A stretch of DNA of 64,000 nucleotides from JAITWN01 sp050486285 (lineage in GTDB: Bacteria; Pseudomonadota; Gammaproteobacteria; SZUA-140). The stretch covers positions 1 through 64,000 of the forward strand of contig JBJHCZ010000008.1 of the NCBI GenBank assembly GCA_050486285.1, read 5' to 3'. This document shows positions 31,621 through 40,524 of the stretch, piece by piece. Under the pieces are notes generated by a model, which saw nothing but the letters and a program-made list of their open reading frames with translations, did not search any database and was not told the DNA's origin. Made by a program: the position numbers and the translations under genes. Within the stretch, counting starts at the first letter, position 1. Each line of letters starts with the position of its first letter.

Positions 31621-32364
31621 CTACCAGTAATGTTCCGACGTGATATTGCCCGGCGACTTGCGCAGGTTGCGGGTGAAGCCGCGCGCCTCGAGCACGCGCG
31701 TCGTATCGCGCACCATGCCTGGGTTTCCGCACAGCATGACCTGCGACGACTCCGGAAGCAACGGGGCGTCCGCCGCCGCCGCGAGACGGCCGTCGGTGAT
31801 CGCGTTCGGGATGCGGTCGCGGATCGCGAACTCGGTATCCTCGCGGCTCACGAACGGCACATAATCGAACTGATCCGGGTGACGGGCGCCGAAGCCCTCG
31901 ATCTCCTCGAGATAGGTCAGCTCGCTCTGGGTACGCGCCGCATGGACGAGGATCACGCGGCCGAAGCGTTCCCAGATCTCGGTGGTCTTGAGCAGTGACA
32001 GGAAGACCCCGAGCGCGGTGCCGGTCGCCATCAGCCACAGGTGATCGGCATCGCGGACCCCCGCCAGCGTGAAATGCCCGGCAGGACGCGCGGAGACCCA
32101 GATCGGGTCTCCGGACTCGAGGCGCTGCAGGCGATCGGTGAGCGGGCCGCGGGGGATCGTGATGAAATGGAATTCGAGCGGCCGCTCGTCGGGGCCGTTG
32201 ACGAATGAATACGGGCGGCCGATGCGCTCGCCGTCGATGTCGAGCGCGAGCTGCGTGAACTGTCCGGCGGTGAAGTCCTCGACGGTCGCGTCGATGCGCA
32301 GTGAAAAGAGGTTGTCGGTCCAGCTGCGCTTGCCGACGATCCGTCCTTCGATCCAGTGGCTCAT
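31621..32364 (-). CDS. fpr: Ferredoxin-NADP+ reductase Fpr
   Basis: Fpr moves electrons between NADPH and ferredoxin or flavodoxin. The 247-residue product aligns along its length with E. coli Fpr: SWTDNLFSLRID, FTAGQFTQLALDIDGERIGRPYSFVN (FAD site), LMATGTALGVFLS (NADP site), LVHAART, VSREDTE, VMLCGNPGMVRDT and the terminal SEHYW. The ATG for MSHWIEGRIVG matches the E. coli start; the longer frame upstream overlaps the divergent promoter region. Rubredoxin reductase is divergently transcribed. Confidence 0.95.
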   Translation of the reverse strand: MSHWIEGRIVGKRSWTDNLFSLRIDATVEDFTAGQFTQLALDIDGERIGRPYSFVNGPDERPLEFHFITIPRGPLTDRLQRLESGDPIWVSARPAGHFTLAGVRDADHLWLMATGTALGVFLSLLKTTEIWERFGRVILVHAARTQSELTYLEEIEGFGARHPDQFDYVPFVSREDTEFAIRDRIPNAITDGRLAAAADAPLLPESSQVMLCGNPGMVRDTTRVLEARGFTRNLRKSPGNITSEHYW

Positions 32365-32482
32365 GTCAACGGTTATGCGGTTCTGTCCGGCGAAATAAAG
32401 CGGCGGGAAACGGTTATACTGGCCGGGTAACGATGCCTTGACGGGGATTATACACGATGACACAGCGTTCGCGGGGGCGCCG
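32365..32482. promoter_or_regulatory. Divergent promoter region of fpr and rubredoxin reductase
   Basis: The 118-nt region holds -10-like hexamers on both strands: TATACT near 32413 on the plus strand and TATAAT (reading leftwards) near 32445 on the minus strand. I could not assign confident -35 elements. Shared control of two flavin electron-transfer genes is plausible. Confidence 0.45.
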
Positions 32483-33628
32483 GTGAGCGCCCCGATCACG
32501 ATCATCGGCAGCGGACTGGCCGGCTATCACGCCGCGAAGGAGTTCCGCAAGCATGATACCGGGTCGCCATTGCGGTTGATCAGCGCCGATGGCGGCGAAT
32601 TCTATTCGAAGCCGATGCTGTCGAATGCGCTCGGGCGCGGCATGTCGCCGGAGCAGATCGCGACCGCCGGTCCGTCGCAGATGGCGGAGCAGCTTCACGC
32701 CGGGATCCTGCCGAGGACCCGGGTCACCGCGATCGATGTCTCTGCGCGCACGCTCGATACCGCGGACGGCAGACACGAATGGTCACGCCTCGTCCTTGCG
32801 ATCGGCGCCAGTCAGATCACGCTGCCGATCGGCGGCGACGCCGCCGACGCGATCCTCACCGTCAATTCACTCGACGACTTCGCCCGCTTTCGCGACGTGG
32901 TCATGGACGCCCGCCGCGTCGCGGTGATCGGACCCGGGCTGATCGGCTGCGAATTCGCGAACGATCTCTGTACCGGCGGTCGCGAGGTCACCGTCATCGG
33001 TCCCGACACGACGCCGCTCGGGCGGCTGCTGCCGCCAGGTGCCGGCATGCTGTTGCGCGACGCGCTCGCCGAGGCCGGCGTCCGCTGGCGGCTCGGCACC
33101 TCAGCGCGCGCGATCACGCGCCGTGGCGAGGGCTTCGCGCTCGAACTCGAAGACGGCAGCGAGGTCGTCGCCGAGGTCGTATTGTCGGCGATCGGCCTGC
33201 GCCCGAACATCGCGCTCGCGGAGCAGGCGGGGCTTGCCTGCGGGCGCGGCATCAAGGTCGACGGACACCTGCGCGCGAGCGCCGAAGACGTCTTCGCCAT
33301 CGGTGACTGCGCCGAGGTCGAAGGCCGCGTGATGCCGTTCGTGATGCCGATCATGTTCGGCGCGCGCGCGCTCGGCAAGACGCTGGCCGGCACGCCGACG
33401 GCGGTCAACTATCCGGTGATGCCGGTCGTCGTCAAGACGCCCGCGCACCCGGTCGTCGTCTGTCCGCCGGCGCAGGGCAGCGCGGGTGAATGGGAGGAGA
33501 CGCGCGTCGGCAACGGCATGCGGGCGCTGTTCCGCGCTGCCGACGGTCGCCTGCTCGGCTTCGCGCTGACCGGCGAGGCTGTGACCGAAAAGCAGAAACT
33601 GGCTGCGGAGATTGCGCCGGCCGGATAG
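32483..33628 (+). CDS. Rubredoxin-NAD(P)+ reductase (RubB/AlkT-like)
   Basis: This FAD oxidoreductase passes electrons from NAD(P)H to rubredoxin. About 381 residues from a GTG: FAD motif ITIIGSGLAGYHAAKEF, FYSKPMLSNAL, NAD motif VAVIGPGLIGCEFANDL, and the FAD-binding VFAIGDCAEV. The C-terminal segment VKTPAHPVVVCPP is typical of rubredoxin reductases rather than of nitrite or ferredoxin reductases. No rubredoxin gene is present in the window. Downstream is a long palindrome shared with the convergent pentapeptide-repeat gene; its left arm begins with the last base of this stop codon. Confidence 0.9.
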   Translation: MSAPITIIGSGLAGYHAAKEFRKHDTGSPLRLISADGGEFYSKPMLSNALGRGMSPEQIATAGPSQMAEQLHAGILPRTRVTAIDVSARTLDTADGRHEWSRLVLAIGASQITLPIGGDAADAILTVNSLDDFARFRDVVMDARRVAVIGPGLIGCEFANDLCTGGREVTVIGPDTTPLGRLLPPGAGMLLRDALAEAGVRWRLGTSARAITRRGEGFALELEDGSEVVAEVVLSAIGLRPNIALAEQAGLACGRGIKVDGHLRASAEDVFAIGDCAEVEGRVMPFVMPIMFGARALGKTLAGTPTAVNYPVMPVVVKTPAHPVVVCPPAQGSAGEWEETRVGNGMRALFRAADGRLLGFALTGEAVTEKQKLAAEIAPAG

Positions 33629-33843
33629 TGAAAGACCAGGCCGGTGTCGCTTGATCGCGTTTTAGTTCGGTGGCGGGAAGCCGGTGGTTCCCTGTCGTGT
33701 TACGGGACACGCTGTAAATACGTCCATGTACGCTCTCCGGCCGCGTCCTGCGGCCGGAAGGTCCCGTAACACGACAGGGAACCACCGGCTTCCGGAGACC
33801 TCGCTGGCGCGCGCGATCAAGCGACACCGGCCCGGTCTTTCAC
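33628..33843. repeat. Long palindromic repeat, copy A
   Basis: The outer arms 33628-33659 and 33812-33843 are 32 nt with one mismatch. After an unpaired bulge, the inner arms 33676-33708 and 33761-33793 are 33 nt and exact. A 52-nt core at 33709-33760 separates them, beginning ACGCTGTAAATACGTCC and containing its own small hairpin (CCGGCCGC...GCGGCCGG). The outer arms touch the stop codons of both convergent genes. It shares the core with copies B, C and E, and more loosely D, but much of the arm sequence differs. Confidence 0.95.
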
Positions 33844-34592
33844 AGGCATTCGCCGATCGAGCCGGTGCGGCAGCGGCGGCGGTTGGTCCATTGCGCGGTG
33901 TCGAGGATCGCGCCGTCGAAGATCGCGCCGCGCGTCTCGGCGCGGACCAGCACCGCGTTGGTCATGTCTGCGTCGGTAAAGTCGGTGAACAGCAGGTTCG
34001 CGCTTTCGAGGCGGGTGTTGCGCATCACCGCGTCGCGGAACGACGCGTCCTCGAGCTGGGCGCGCTCGAAGTCGGCGCGGCTGACATCGGCCTCGGAGAA
34101 GTCCGCGCCGGTCAGCGTGGCCTGGCTGAGGTTCGCGCCCAGCGCGCGCGCGCCGCGCATCGAGACGTTTTGCATCTCGGCCTGGTAGAACGTCGCGTCG
34201 CGCAGGCTCGCGCCGCTGAAATCGGCGCCCGGCATGCGCGCGCGATTGAAGCTGGTGCCGTCGACGATCGCGTCGCGGAAGCTCGCATCGCCGAGATCCG
34301 CGCTGAGGAAGCGGGCGCTGTCGATGCGGGCCTCATCGAAGCGCGCGCCCTTGAGCCGGGCGAAATTGAATTCCGCGCCGGTCAGCACCGCGCCGGAGAG
34401 ATTCGCATTCTCGAGATTGGTGCGCGTCATCACCGCGCCGCGCAGGTCGGCGCCGCTGAGGTCGGCGCCGCTCTTGTCGCAGTTGATCCAGATGACGTTG
34501 CGTCCCGGCGGAGCGTCGCAAGCGGCGAGCGCCGCGCCGGCGGGGGCGAAAAACAGCAAGATACTGACCGCCCAGACGCGATTCGTCATCAT
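33840..34592 (-). CDS. Secreted pentapeptide-repeat protein
   Basis: The 250-residue protein has a signal peptide (VSILLFFAPAGAALA), then a long run of A(D/N)LXX repeats from about residue 42 to 230 (ADLSGADLRGAV, ANLSGAVLTGAEF, SADLGDASF). These fold as a right-handed quadrilateral beta-helix. The C-terminus has a Cys-containing tail (RRRCRTGSIGECL). The role is unknown; periplasmic location is inferred. The stop codon lies within the right arm of palindrome A. Confidence 0.9.
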   Translation of the reverse strand: MMTNRVWAVSILLFFAPAGAALAACDAPPGRNVIWINCDKSGADLSGADLRGAVMTRTNLENANLSGAVLTGAEFNFARLKGARFDEARIDSARFLSADLGDASFRDAIVDGTSFNRARMPGADFSGASLRDATFYQAEMQNVSMRGARALGANLSQATLTGADFSEADVSRADFERAQLEDASFRDAVMRNTRLESANLLFTDFTDADMTNAVLVRAETRGAIFDGAILDTAQWTNRRRCRTGSIGECL

Positions 34593-34748
34593 GGCTCCCG
34601 GAACATCGATTGGCTTTCCTGTATTCTATGGGCAGCGGACGGCCAATAAAAGCCGCGTCATTCCTGTGACAGCGGATCGCGCTTTTTTATCCGTGCCGGT
34701 CATGGATAATACAGGTTTGTCCACAGGATTCGCCGGGAGGAGTCATTG

Positions 34749-35483
34749 ATGGCAGCCAGACTGGAATTCCGTCGCGCCACCGCGACGCACGAGGGCGCGG
34801 GCGTCGAAGTCAGGCGGCTGATGCCGGTGCAGGGCTGGATGAACTACGATCCCTTCGTGCTGTGGGATCACTTTTCAGTCTCGCCGGATGCCGGCTTGCC
34901 TGAACACAGCCATCGCGGCTTCGAGGCGATCACCTATATCTTTTCCGGCGGCATGCGCCATGAAGACAACCTCGGCAACCATTCGACCGTGCTTGCCGGC
35001 GGCGCCCAGCGTTTCACCGCGGGGCGGGGTATCACGCATTCGGAGATGCCGGTCGGTCAGGGCGCGACGCGCGGCATTCAGTTGTGGATCAACCTGCCGG
35101 CACGCCTCAAGGGTCTCGAGCCCGACTACCAGCAGGTCGATATCGACGAGTTCCCGGTCAGACAGGTGTCGGGCGGCCACATCGTCACGATCGTCGGCAA
35201 GGGTTCGCCGCTGCGACTGCATACGCCGGTGCACTATCTCGATGCCCATCTCGAACCCGGCGTCACGCTGCGCGAGAGGATCCCCGCCGGCTACCGCGGC
35301 CTGGTCTACGCGGCCGAGGGCTCGGCGGCGGTCAACGGCCGCGCGCTCGATCACGATCATGCCTGCTTCGTCGAAGATCCCGGTGAACTGATGATCGAGG
35401 CCTGGGAAGAATCCCGCCTGATGTTCTGCTTCGGCAAGCCCCACGGCGAACCGATCCGCCAGCACGGTTCAGTCGTCGACTGA
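34749..35483 (+). CDS. Pirin-family protein
   Basis: Pirins are bicupin proteins, often metal-binding; some are quercetinases, and others are redox or stress regulators. The 244-residue product has the metal ligands EHSHRGFEAITYIFSGG, a following HEDNLGN, and GRGITHSEMPVG. The ATG after GGGAGGAG is preferred to the TTG directly before it. The gene is followed by palindrome B. Confidence 0.92.
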   Translation: MAARLEFRRATATHEGAGVEVRRLMPVQGWMNYDPFVLWDHFSVSPDAGLPEHSHRGFEAITYIFSGGMRHEDNLGNHSTVLAGGAQRFTAGRGITHSEMPVGQGATRGIQLWINLPARLKGLEPDYQQVDIDEFPVRQVSGGHIVTIVGKGSPLRLHTPVHYLDAHLEPGVTLRERIPAGYRGLVYAAEGSAAVNGRALDHDHACFVEDPGELMIEAWEESRLMFCFGKPHGEPIRQHGSVVD

Positions 35484-35495
35484 CGATCAACGGGC

Positions 35496-35685
35496 GCAGG
35501 TTCGTTCGATCGCGTTTCAGTTCAGTGGCGGGAAGCCGGTGGTCCCCTTGTCTGTTACGGGACACGCTGTTAATACATCCCTGTAAGCTCCCCGGCCGCG
35601 TCCTGCGGCCGGAAGGTCCCGTAACAGACAAGGGGACCACCGGCTTCCGGAGATCGCTGTGGGCTGCGCGATCGAACGAACCTGC
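35496..35685. repeat. Long palindromic repeat, copy B
   Basis: The outer arms 35496-35514 and 35667-35685 are an exact 19-nt pair. The inner arms 35531-35563 and 35616-35648 are an exact 33-nt pair. The core is 52 nt (35564-35615), beginning ACGCTGTTAATACATCC. Compared with copy A, the arm ends GGAAGCCGGTGGT and GTTACGGGAC are kept while the middle differs, and the change is matched on the other arm. It lies between the convergent pirin and TraB-family genes. Confidence 0.95.
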
Positions 35686-35692
35686 TTCGCGG

Positions 35693-36931
35693 TCAGCTTT
35701 GCATCAGCCGCTGGAAGATCATGAAGCCGGCGAGGTAGGTGCCGGCGGCGGAGCCGAGCGTTGCGAACAGGAATACCAGCAGCGTGCGCGCGACGCGGTT
35801 GCGGCGCCAGCCGCTGAAGCTCGCGGTGTCCTTGCGCAGCGACGCGAAATCACCGACCTGCGGCTTGCGCACCCAGGCCTCGACGGCCGCCGTCACCATG
35901 CCGGCGCCGATCATCGGATTCAGCGACGTCAGCGGCGCCGCCGCGAAGGCGGTGACGATCGTCACCGCATGACCGCCGGCGATCGCCGTGCCGAGCGCGG
36001 CGAGGCCGCCGTTGATGATGACCCAGTCGAGCAGCATGCGCAGCCCGAGTTCGGGGCTGCGCGAGAAGCCGATCGCAAAGCCGGTCAGGATCAGGGCCAC
36101 GATCAGCCAGGCGATCGCCTTCGGCCAGCGACTCGGCGGCGGCACCTCGTCGAGTTCGCGTATCGTCCGGTCCGGCACCTTCAGCGGGAGCGCCTCGAGG
36201 TATTCGGGCAGGTAAGTGGAGATCCCGCGCAGGTGCCCGGCGCCGACGATCACCAGCAGGTTGCGATGATCCGATTGTCCGAACTCGTTCGCGACCCGCG
36301 CCGACATGTAGCGGTCGCGCTCGTCGATCAGCGGCAGGTAGAGTTCGCCTGATTCCTCGGCGAATTGCGCGAATGTCGATTCGAGGATGTCGCCTTCCTT
36401 GAGGCGTTCGATCTCTTCCTCGGTGATCGTGCGCGACGAGAACAGGCTCGCGAACAGGCCGGAGACCAGGCCCAGCCGCTTCCACCACGGCACATTGCGA
36501 TAGACCCGTCGCAGCGTCACCGCGATCTCGCGATCGATCAGCAGCACCGGCAGGCCGCGCGCCCTTGCCCCGTCGATCGCCGCGATCATCTCCGCGCCTG
36601 GCCGGATGTCGAGCTGCTCGGCCATGCGCTGCTGGTAGGCGCCGAGCGCCAGACTGGCCGCGACCATCGACGCCTTCTTCTTGCGGAACACCTCGAACAG
36701 GTTCATCCGCGACAGGTCGTCCGGATTCAGCAGCGCATTGTGCCGGCTCGGGCACAGCTCGATCGCGACCGCATCGTAACCACCGCGATCGATCAGGTCG
36801 GCGACCTTGTCGGCGCTGCTGCGGGAGATATGCGCAGTGCCGAGCACCGTGATCCGGCGCCCTTCATGTTCGACCGTGAACCAGGGTTCGGTATCGCCGA
36901 TCAGCTCGGCGGTTGCGGTTTCAGGTGTCAT
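35693..36931 (-). CDS. TraB/PrgY-family integral membrane protein
   Basis: The 412-residue protein has the TraB/GumN N-terminal domain, with GTAHISRSSADKV, AVAIELCPSRHNAL, a long helical middle, and VIVGAGHLRGI, the His-containing motif shared with TIKI/EreA-like folds. About four transmembrane helices follow (WLIVALILTGFAIGF, then TLLVFLFATLGSAAGTYLAGF). The ATG giving MTPETATAEL is chosen; a TTG 30 nt upstream is an alternative. Members have been linked to pheromone shutdown and peptide processing; the role here is unknown. Palindromes B and C bracket the gene. Confidence 0.85.
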   Translation of the reverse strand: MTPETATAELIGDTEPWFTVEHEGRRITVLGTAHISRSSADKVADLIDRGGYDAVAIELCPSRHNALLNPDDLSRMNLFEVFRKKKASMVAASLALGAYQQRMAEQLDIRPGAEMIAAIDGARARGLPVLLIDREIAVTLRRVYRNVPWWKRLGLVSGLFASLFSSRTITEEEIERLKEGDILESTFAQFAEESGELYLPLIDERDRYMSARVANEFGQSDHRNLLVIVGAGHLRGISTYLPEYLEALPLKVPDRTIRELDEVPPPSRWPKAIAWLIVALILTGFAIGFSRSPELGLRMLLDWVIINGGLAALGTAIAGGHAVTIVTAFAAAPLTSLNPMIGAGMVTAAVEAWVRKPQVGDFASLRKDTASFSGWRRNRVARTLLVFLFATLGSAAGTYLAGFMIFQRLMQS

Positions 36932-36982
36932 CAATTGTGTCAGGCAAGGTCGGTGAGGCAATTACTCGAAATCAGCATCGGC

Positions 36983-37090
36983 GTCAGGCAGGGAGAACTG
37001 CTTGCGGGACCCTCGGCCGCAGGGATGCGGCCGCGGAGCGTACAGGGACGTATTCACAGCGTGTCCCGCAAGCAGTTCTCCCTGCCTGAC
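36983..37090. repeat. Long palindromic repeat, copy C (reverse orientation)
   Basis: The exact 28-nt arms are 36983-37010 and 37063-37090. The 52-nt core at 37011-37062, read on the minus strand, is ACGCTGTGAATACGTCCCTG followed by a CGGCCGC hairpin. The arm sequence is unlike copies A and B except for the inner GCGGGAC. It lies between the tandem minus-strand genes cbbO and traB-like, so it could terminate cbbO transcription. Confidence 0.95.
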
Positions 37091-37167
37091 GGCGATTCCG
37101 TTCGCAGTCGACAGGCGGATAGTCTAGCAGTAAAGCGGCGACCGGGCGGGAATATCGTCGAATATGC

Positions 37168-39501
37168 CTATTTCGTCAGGCTCGCGAACAGCAGCGGCAG
37201 TTTCTCCGGCAGCCGTCGCACATGGTCGATGATCGTGTAATGATTCTGGCCGAAGATGCGTCGCACGTAGTCATCGGCATCGGGATCGACGGTCAGGCAG
37301 TAGCTCGCGATGCCCTGCCCGCGCAGTTCCTCGACCGCCTTGCGCGCGTCATGGCGCAGGTACTGCGGATCGCGCTCGTCGATGTCGGCGGGCTCGCCGT
37401 CCGAGATCACCAGCAGCAGCTTGCGCCGCTGCGGCTGCCTCAGCAGATGGCGGCCCGCATGGCGCATCGCCGCGCCCATCCGCGTCGACAATTTGCCCCG
37501 CATGCCGGCCAGTCGCTGCTTCGGCTCATCGCCGAAGCGCTGGTTGAAATCCTTGATCCGGTAGTACTGCACATCGTGGCGGCCGTCCGACGAGAAACCG
37601 TGGATCGCGAACGGATCGCCGATGCCCTCGATCGCGGTCGCCACCAGCGCGCAGGCCTCGCGGGTCAGCGACAGGACCGTCGCCCCGTCGCCGTCCTCGA
37701 CCGGCTCGTTCGTCGACTCCGACAGATCGAGCAGCAGCACCACCGCGAGGTCGCGGGAATTCAGCTGGTTGCGCATCGTGATCCGCGGATCCGGCGACAA
37801 CCCGGCACGCAGGCTCACCATCGCGTCGACCGCCGCGTTGACGTCGATCTCGTCGCCGTCCTCGAGCTTGCGGCGGCGGGTGACGCCTTCAGGACGCAGG
37901 CGGTCGATGATCTGGCGAATGCGCGACGCGATCGGGCGGTGATGCTGCAGGATCCCGTCGATCGTCCCCGCATCGCCCTTCGACTGGCGCCGTTCATGCA
38001 CCGTCGCCCAGTCCGGCCGATGCAGCTGAATCTGGTAATCCCATTCGTGATAGTGCGCCGGCGCCGAGACCGGCTCGCGTCCCTCGAGCTGGTTCATGCT
38101 GACGCCCTCGGGATCGCCGTCGCGAAAGAACTCGGATTCGAGCGTCCAGACCTCGCCGGCATCGTCGCCGGCGAGTTCGCAATCGACCTCGTTGACCATT
38201 TCCAGCACCGAGACCTTGCGGCGGACCTGGCGCTGCGTCGCCGCGAGATACTCGGCGTCGCTCAGCGCGAACTCCTCGAAGTCCCAGATGAAGCGATTGT
38301 CGTCGCGATAGTGCGGACGCGCGCCGGCCAGGATGCGCAGGCCGGGTACCGACTTGCGGCGGTGGAACAGGTGATACAGCGTCATGCCGAGGTCCCATGA
38401 CATCGCCGGATCCCGCGGACGCCTGGCGACCTCCTCGTGGAAATGCGCCGCAAAGGCTGCCAGCTCCCGATCATCGATCGACTGCGACCCGTCGAGCAGC
38501 ACGCGCGCGAGCCGCTCCAGCGCCTGCGTGCCTGGGTGGGCCGCGGCGGACTCGTGCCCGGCTGCGAGCAGCCCCCCCCACAGCCGGCGCAAGCCCGGAA
38601 ATTCATCGCAGGCGCAATGTTCGACGCGGGCATCCTCGACGTAGCCGATGAAGAACATCTGCGCCGGACTCAGCTGCTCGGCGGACAGCGGCGCGCGGGT
38701 ATAGGCGACATGCGCGGCCATATGCGCGGCGATCGCCCGATAGAGGTCGAGCCCGGCGATGTCGCCGAGATCGTCGACGGCATCCGGCAGGTGCAGCATG
38801 CGGCCTTCGATGTATGGACGGAAATCGCTGTAATCGGCCGAGGTCGGGCGCAGGAAATAGTCCCGGCCCCACAGCGCGCGCAGGTAGAAGTTCAGCTTGC
38901 GCTGGCTGTCGATGAACAGCGTGCCGCGGCGCTCGCGCTTGAGTACTGCAAGGCTGTCCCGGGTTTCGAGATTGAAATACGCGACCAGGTTCTGCTGGTC
39001 GGTGCGATAGGCCTGGGCGCCGAAATTCGCCCAGCGCCTGAGGCCGCTCAGCGTCAGTTTCGACAGCAGGTCATCGACATGGCGCAGCATCGGGCGCAGC
39101 CCGCGCGGCGCCTTAGCGGCCAGCTGATGGATCAGGTTCAGATAACTGCGCAGCAGCCCGGCATCGCCGAGTCGCCGTGCCGCGGTCGGCAGGCTGGCGA
39201 TCGTCAGCGCGACGACCTCGCCCGAGGTCATCGACGACAGCTTCAGCGCGGCATGGAGGCAGTCCCGGATGACATCATCGCCGCATTCGACGACCACCGC
39301 CGGCATCTCCTCGAGCCAGTTGACGATCAGCTCGCCGCCGCGTCCGAGACCGGCGAGACCGCGCGCGCCGTCGAGGTATTCGCGCAATCCGGCCGGCGAC
39401 ATCGCGCGCGCCGCCTCGTGAAAGATCCCGTCGAGGGTATCCTTCAGCTCCGGCGCGGCCTTCACCAGCGCATCACGATAATCATCGAGTCGAATCGTCA
39501 T
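37168..39501 (-). CDS. cbbO: RuBisCO activase subunit CbbO (VWA domain)
   Basis: CbbO is the adaptor of the CbbQO motor, which removes inhibitory sugar phosphates from form I RuBisCO. The 777-residue protein has a long helical N-terminal region and a C-terminal VWA domain whose metal site is DLSES at 592-596, with STRMGAAMRHAG and VISDGEPAD. This matches CbbO/NorD proteins in size and layout. It is downstream of cbbQ but separated from it by palindrome D, so cotranscription is uncertain. Confidence 0.93.
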   Translation of the reverse strand: MTIRLDDYRDALVKAAPELKDTLDGIFHEAARAMSPAGLREYLDGARGLAGLGRGGELIVNWLEEMPAVVVECGDDVIRDCLHAALKLSSMTSGEVVALTIASLPTAARRLGDAGLLRSYLNLIHQLAAKAPRGLRPMLRHVDDLLSKLTLSGLRRWANFGAQAYRTDQQNLVAYFNLETRDSLAVLKRERRGTLFIDSQRKLNFYLRALWGRDYFLRPTSADYSDFRPYIEGRMLHLPDAVDDLGDIAGLDLYRAIAAHMAAHVAYTRAPLSAEQLSPAQMFFIGYVEDARVEHCACDEFPGLRRLWGGLLAAGHESAAAHPGTQALERLARVLLDGSQSIDDRELAAFAAHFHEEVARRPRDPAMSWDLGMTLYHLFHRRKSVPGLRILAGARPHYRDDNRFIWDFEEFALSDAEYLAATQRQVRRKVSVLEMVNEVDCELAGDDAGEVWTLESEFFRDGDPEGVSMNQLEGREPVSAPAHYHEWDYQIQLHRPDWATVHERRQSKGDAGTIDGILQHHRPIASRIRQIIDRLRPEGVTRRRKLEDGDEIDVNAAVDAMVSLRAGLSPDPRITMRNQLNSRDLAVVLLLDLSESTNEPVEDGDGATVLSLTREACALVATAIEGIGDPFAIHGFSSDGRHDVQYYRIKDFNQRFGDEPKQRLAGMRGKLSTRMGAAMRHAGRHLLRQPQRRKLLLVISDGEPADIDERDPQYLRHDARKAVEELRGQGIASYCLTVDPDADDYVRRIFGQNHYTIIDHVRRLPEKLPLLFASLTK

Positions 39502-39521
39502 CGGTGTACCGCACAGTCTCC

Positions 39522-39698
39522 GTGTTTCATGAACCCGGCAAACTGTCTCAGCAGGGTTCCGGGCGGGTGGCTCCTTTTCAGGAGCCTGCGAGACAGGATG
39601 TCTCGCCGGCAGCCCCCAGGGATGGGTTCATGGCGGTCCTGAAAAGGAGCCACCCGCCCGGAACCCGGATCTGCCGCAACTGGTGGTTCATGAAACAC
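39522..39698. repeat. Long palindromic repeat, copy D (variant core, inside the cbb operon)
   Basis: The outer arms 39522-39535 and 39685-39698 are an exact 14-nt pair. The inner arms 39554-39583 and 39637-39666 are an exact 30-nt pair. The 53-nt core at 39584-39636 belongs to a second core class: on the minus strand it reads CCGCCATGAACCCATCCCTG, with an internal GCGAGAC/GTCTCGC hairpin. Shared landmarks with the other copies are TGAA, TCCCTG and a terminal small hairpin. It lies between the cbbQ stop and the cbbO start. Confidence 0.92.
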
Positions 39699-39704
39699 CG
39701 CCCC

Positions 39705-40514
39705 TCAGCCGAGGATCGTGTTCACCGCCGCATCCAGCGTGTCGCGCATGTCCGGGTCGTCGGTCAGCGGACGGACCAGCGCCATGCGGCAGGCCGCGAC
39801 CGGTTCGACGCCCTTCGCGATCAGCTGACCGGCGTAGACCAGCAGGCGGGTCGAGATGCCCTCGTCGAGGCCATGGCCCTTGAGATTGCGCGCGCGTCCG
39901 GCGATCTGCACCAGCTTTGCCGCGAGCTTGGCGTCGATGCCGGTCTCGTGGGCGACGACCCGCGCCTCGATGTCCGCGGCCGGGTAACTGAAATCGAGCG
40001 CGCCGAAGCGCTGCTTGGTCGACTGCTTGAGGTCCTTCATCAGGCTCTGGTAGCCCGGGTTGTAGGAGATCACCAGATGGAAGTCCGGGTGCGCGGTGAC
40101 CAGCTCGCCCTTCTTGTCGAGCGGCAGCGTGCGGCGATGGTCGGTCAGCGGGTGGATCACGACGGTCGTGTCCTGGCGCGCCTCGACGACCTCGTCGAGA
40201 TAGCAGATCGCGCCGATGCGCGCGGCGGTCGTCAGCGGGCCGTCCTGCCAGCGCGTGCCGTTGACGTCGAGCAGGAAGCGCCCGACCAGATCCGACGCGG
40301 TCATGTCCTCGTTACAGGCGACGGTGATCAGCGGGCGGCCGAGTTTCCATGCCATGTACTCGACGAAGCGGGTCTTGCCGCAGCCGGTCGGACCCTTGAG
40401 CATCACCGGCATGCGCGCGTCGTAGGCCGCCTCGAACAGGTCGATCTCGTCGGCGACCTTGAGATAGTACGGCTCTTTCCTGATCCGGTACTGTGAGCTG
40501 TCGATGTCGTTCAT
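39705..40514 (-). CDS. cbbQ: RuBisCO activase AAA+ ATPase CbbQ
   Basis: CbbQ is the MoxR-type hexameric ATPase that works with CbbO on inhibited RuBisCO. The 269-residue product has Walker A GPTGCGKT at 41-48, Walker B in ICYLDEV (Asp and Glu at about 107-108), a sensor-1 region VISYNPGYQS, and STKQRFGALDF. The start codon lies immediately after the T-run of a terminator-like hairpin that follows cbbS. Confidence 0.94.
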   Translation of the reverse strand: MNDIDSSQYRIRKEPYYLKVADEIDLFEAAYDARMPVMLKGPTGCGKTRFVEYMAWKLGRPLITVACNEDMTASDLVGRFLLDVNGTRWQDGPLTTAARIGAICYLDEVVEARQDTTVVIHPLTDHRRTLPLDKKGELVTAHPDFHLVISYNPGYQSLMKDLKQSTKQRFGALDFSYPAADIEARVVAHETGIDAKLAAKLVQIAGRARNLKGHGLDEGISTRLLVYAGQLIAKGVEPVAACRMALVRPLTDDPDMRDTLDAAVNTILG

Positions 40515-40524
40515 GTCTGCCTCG

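Noticed and set aside
33628..33843. CRISPR array or integron attC site as explanation of the palindromes
   Set aside because: There are no regularly spaced direct repeats or spacers and no integrase, and elements are scattered between unrelated genes in both orientations.
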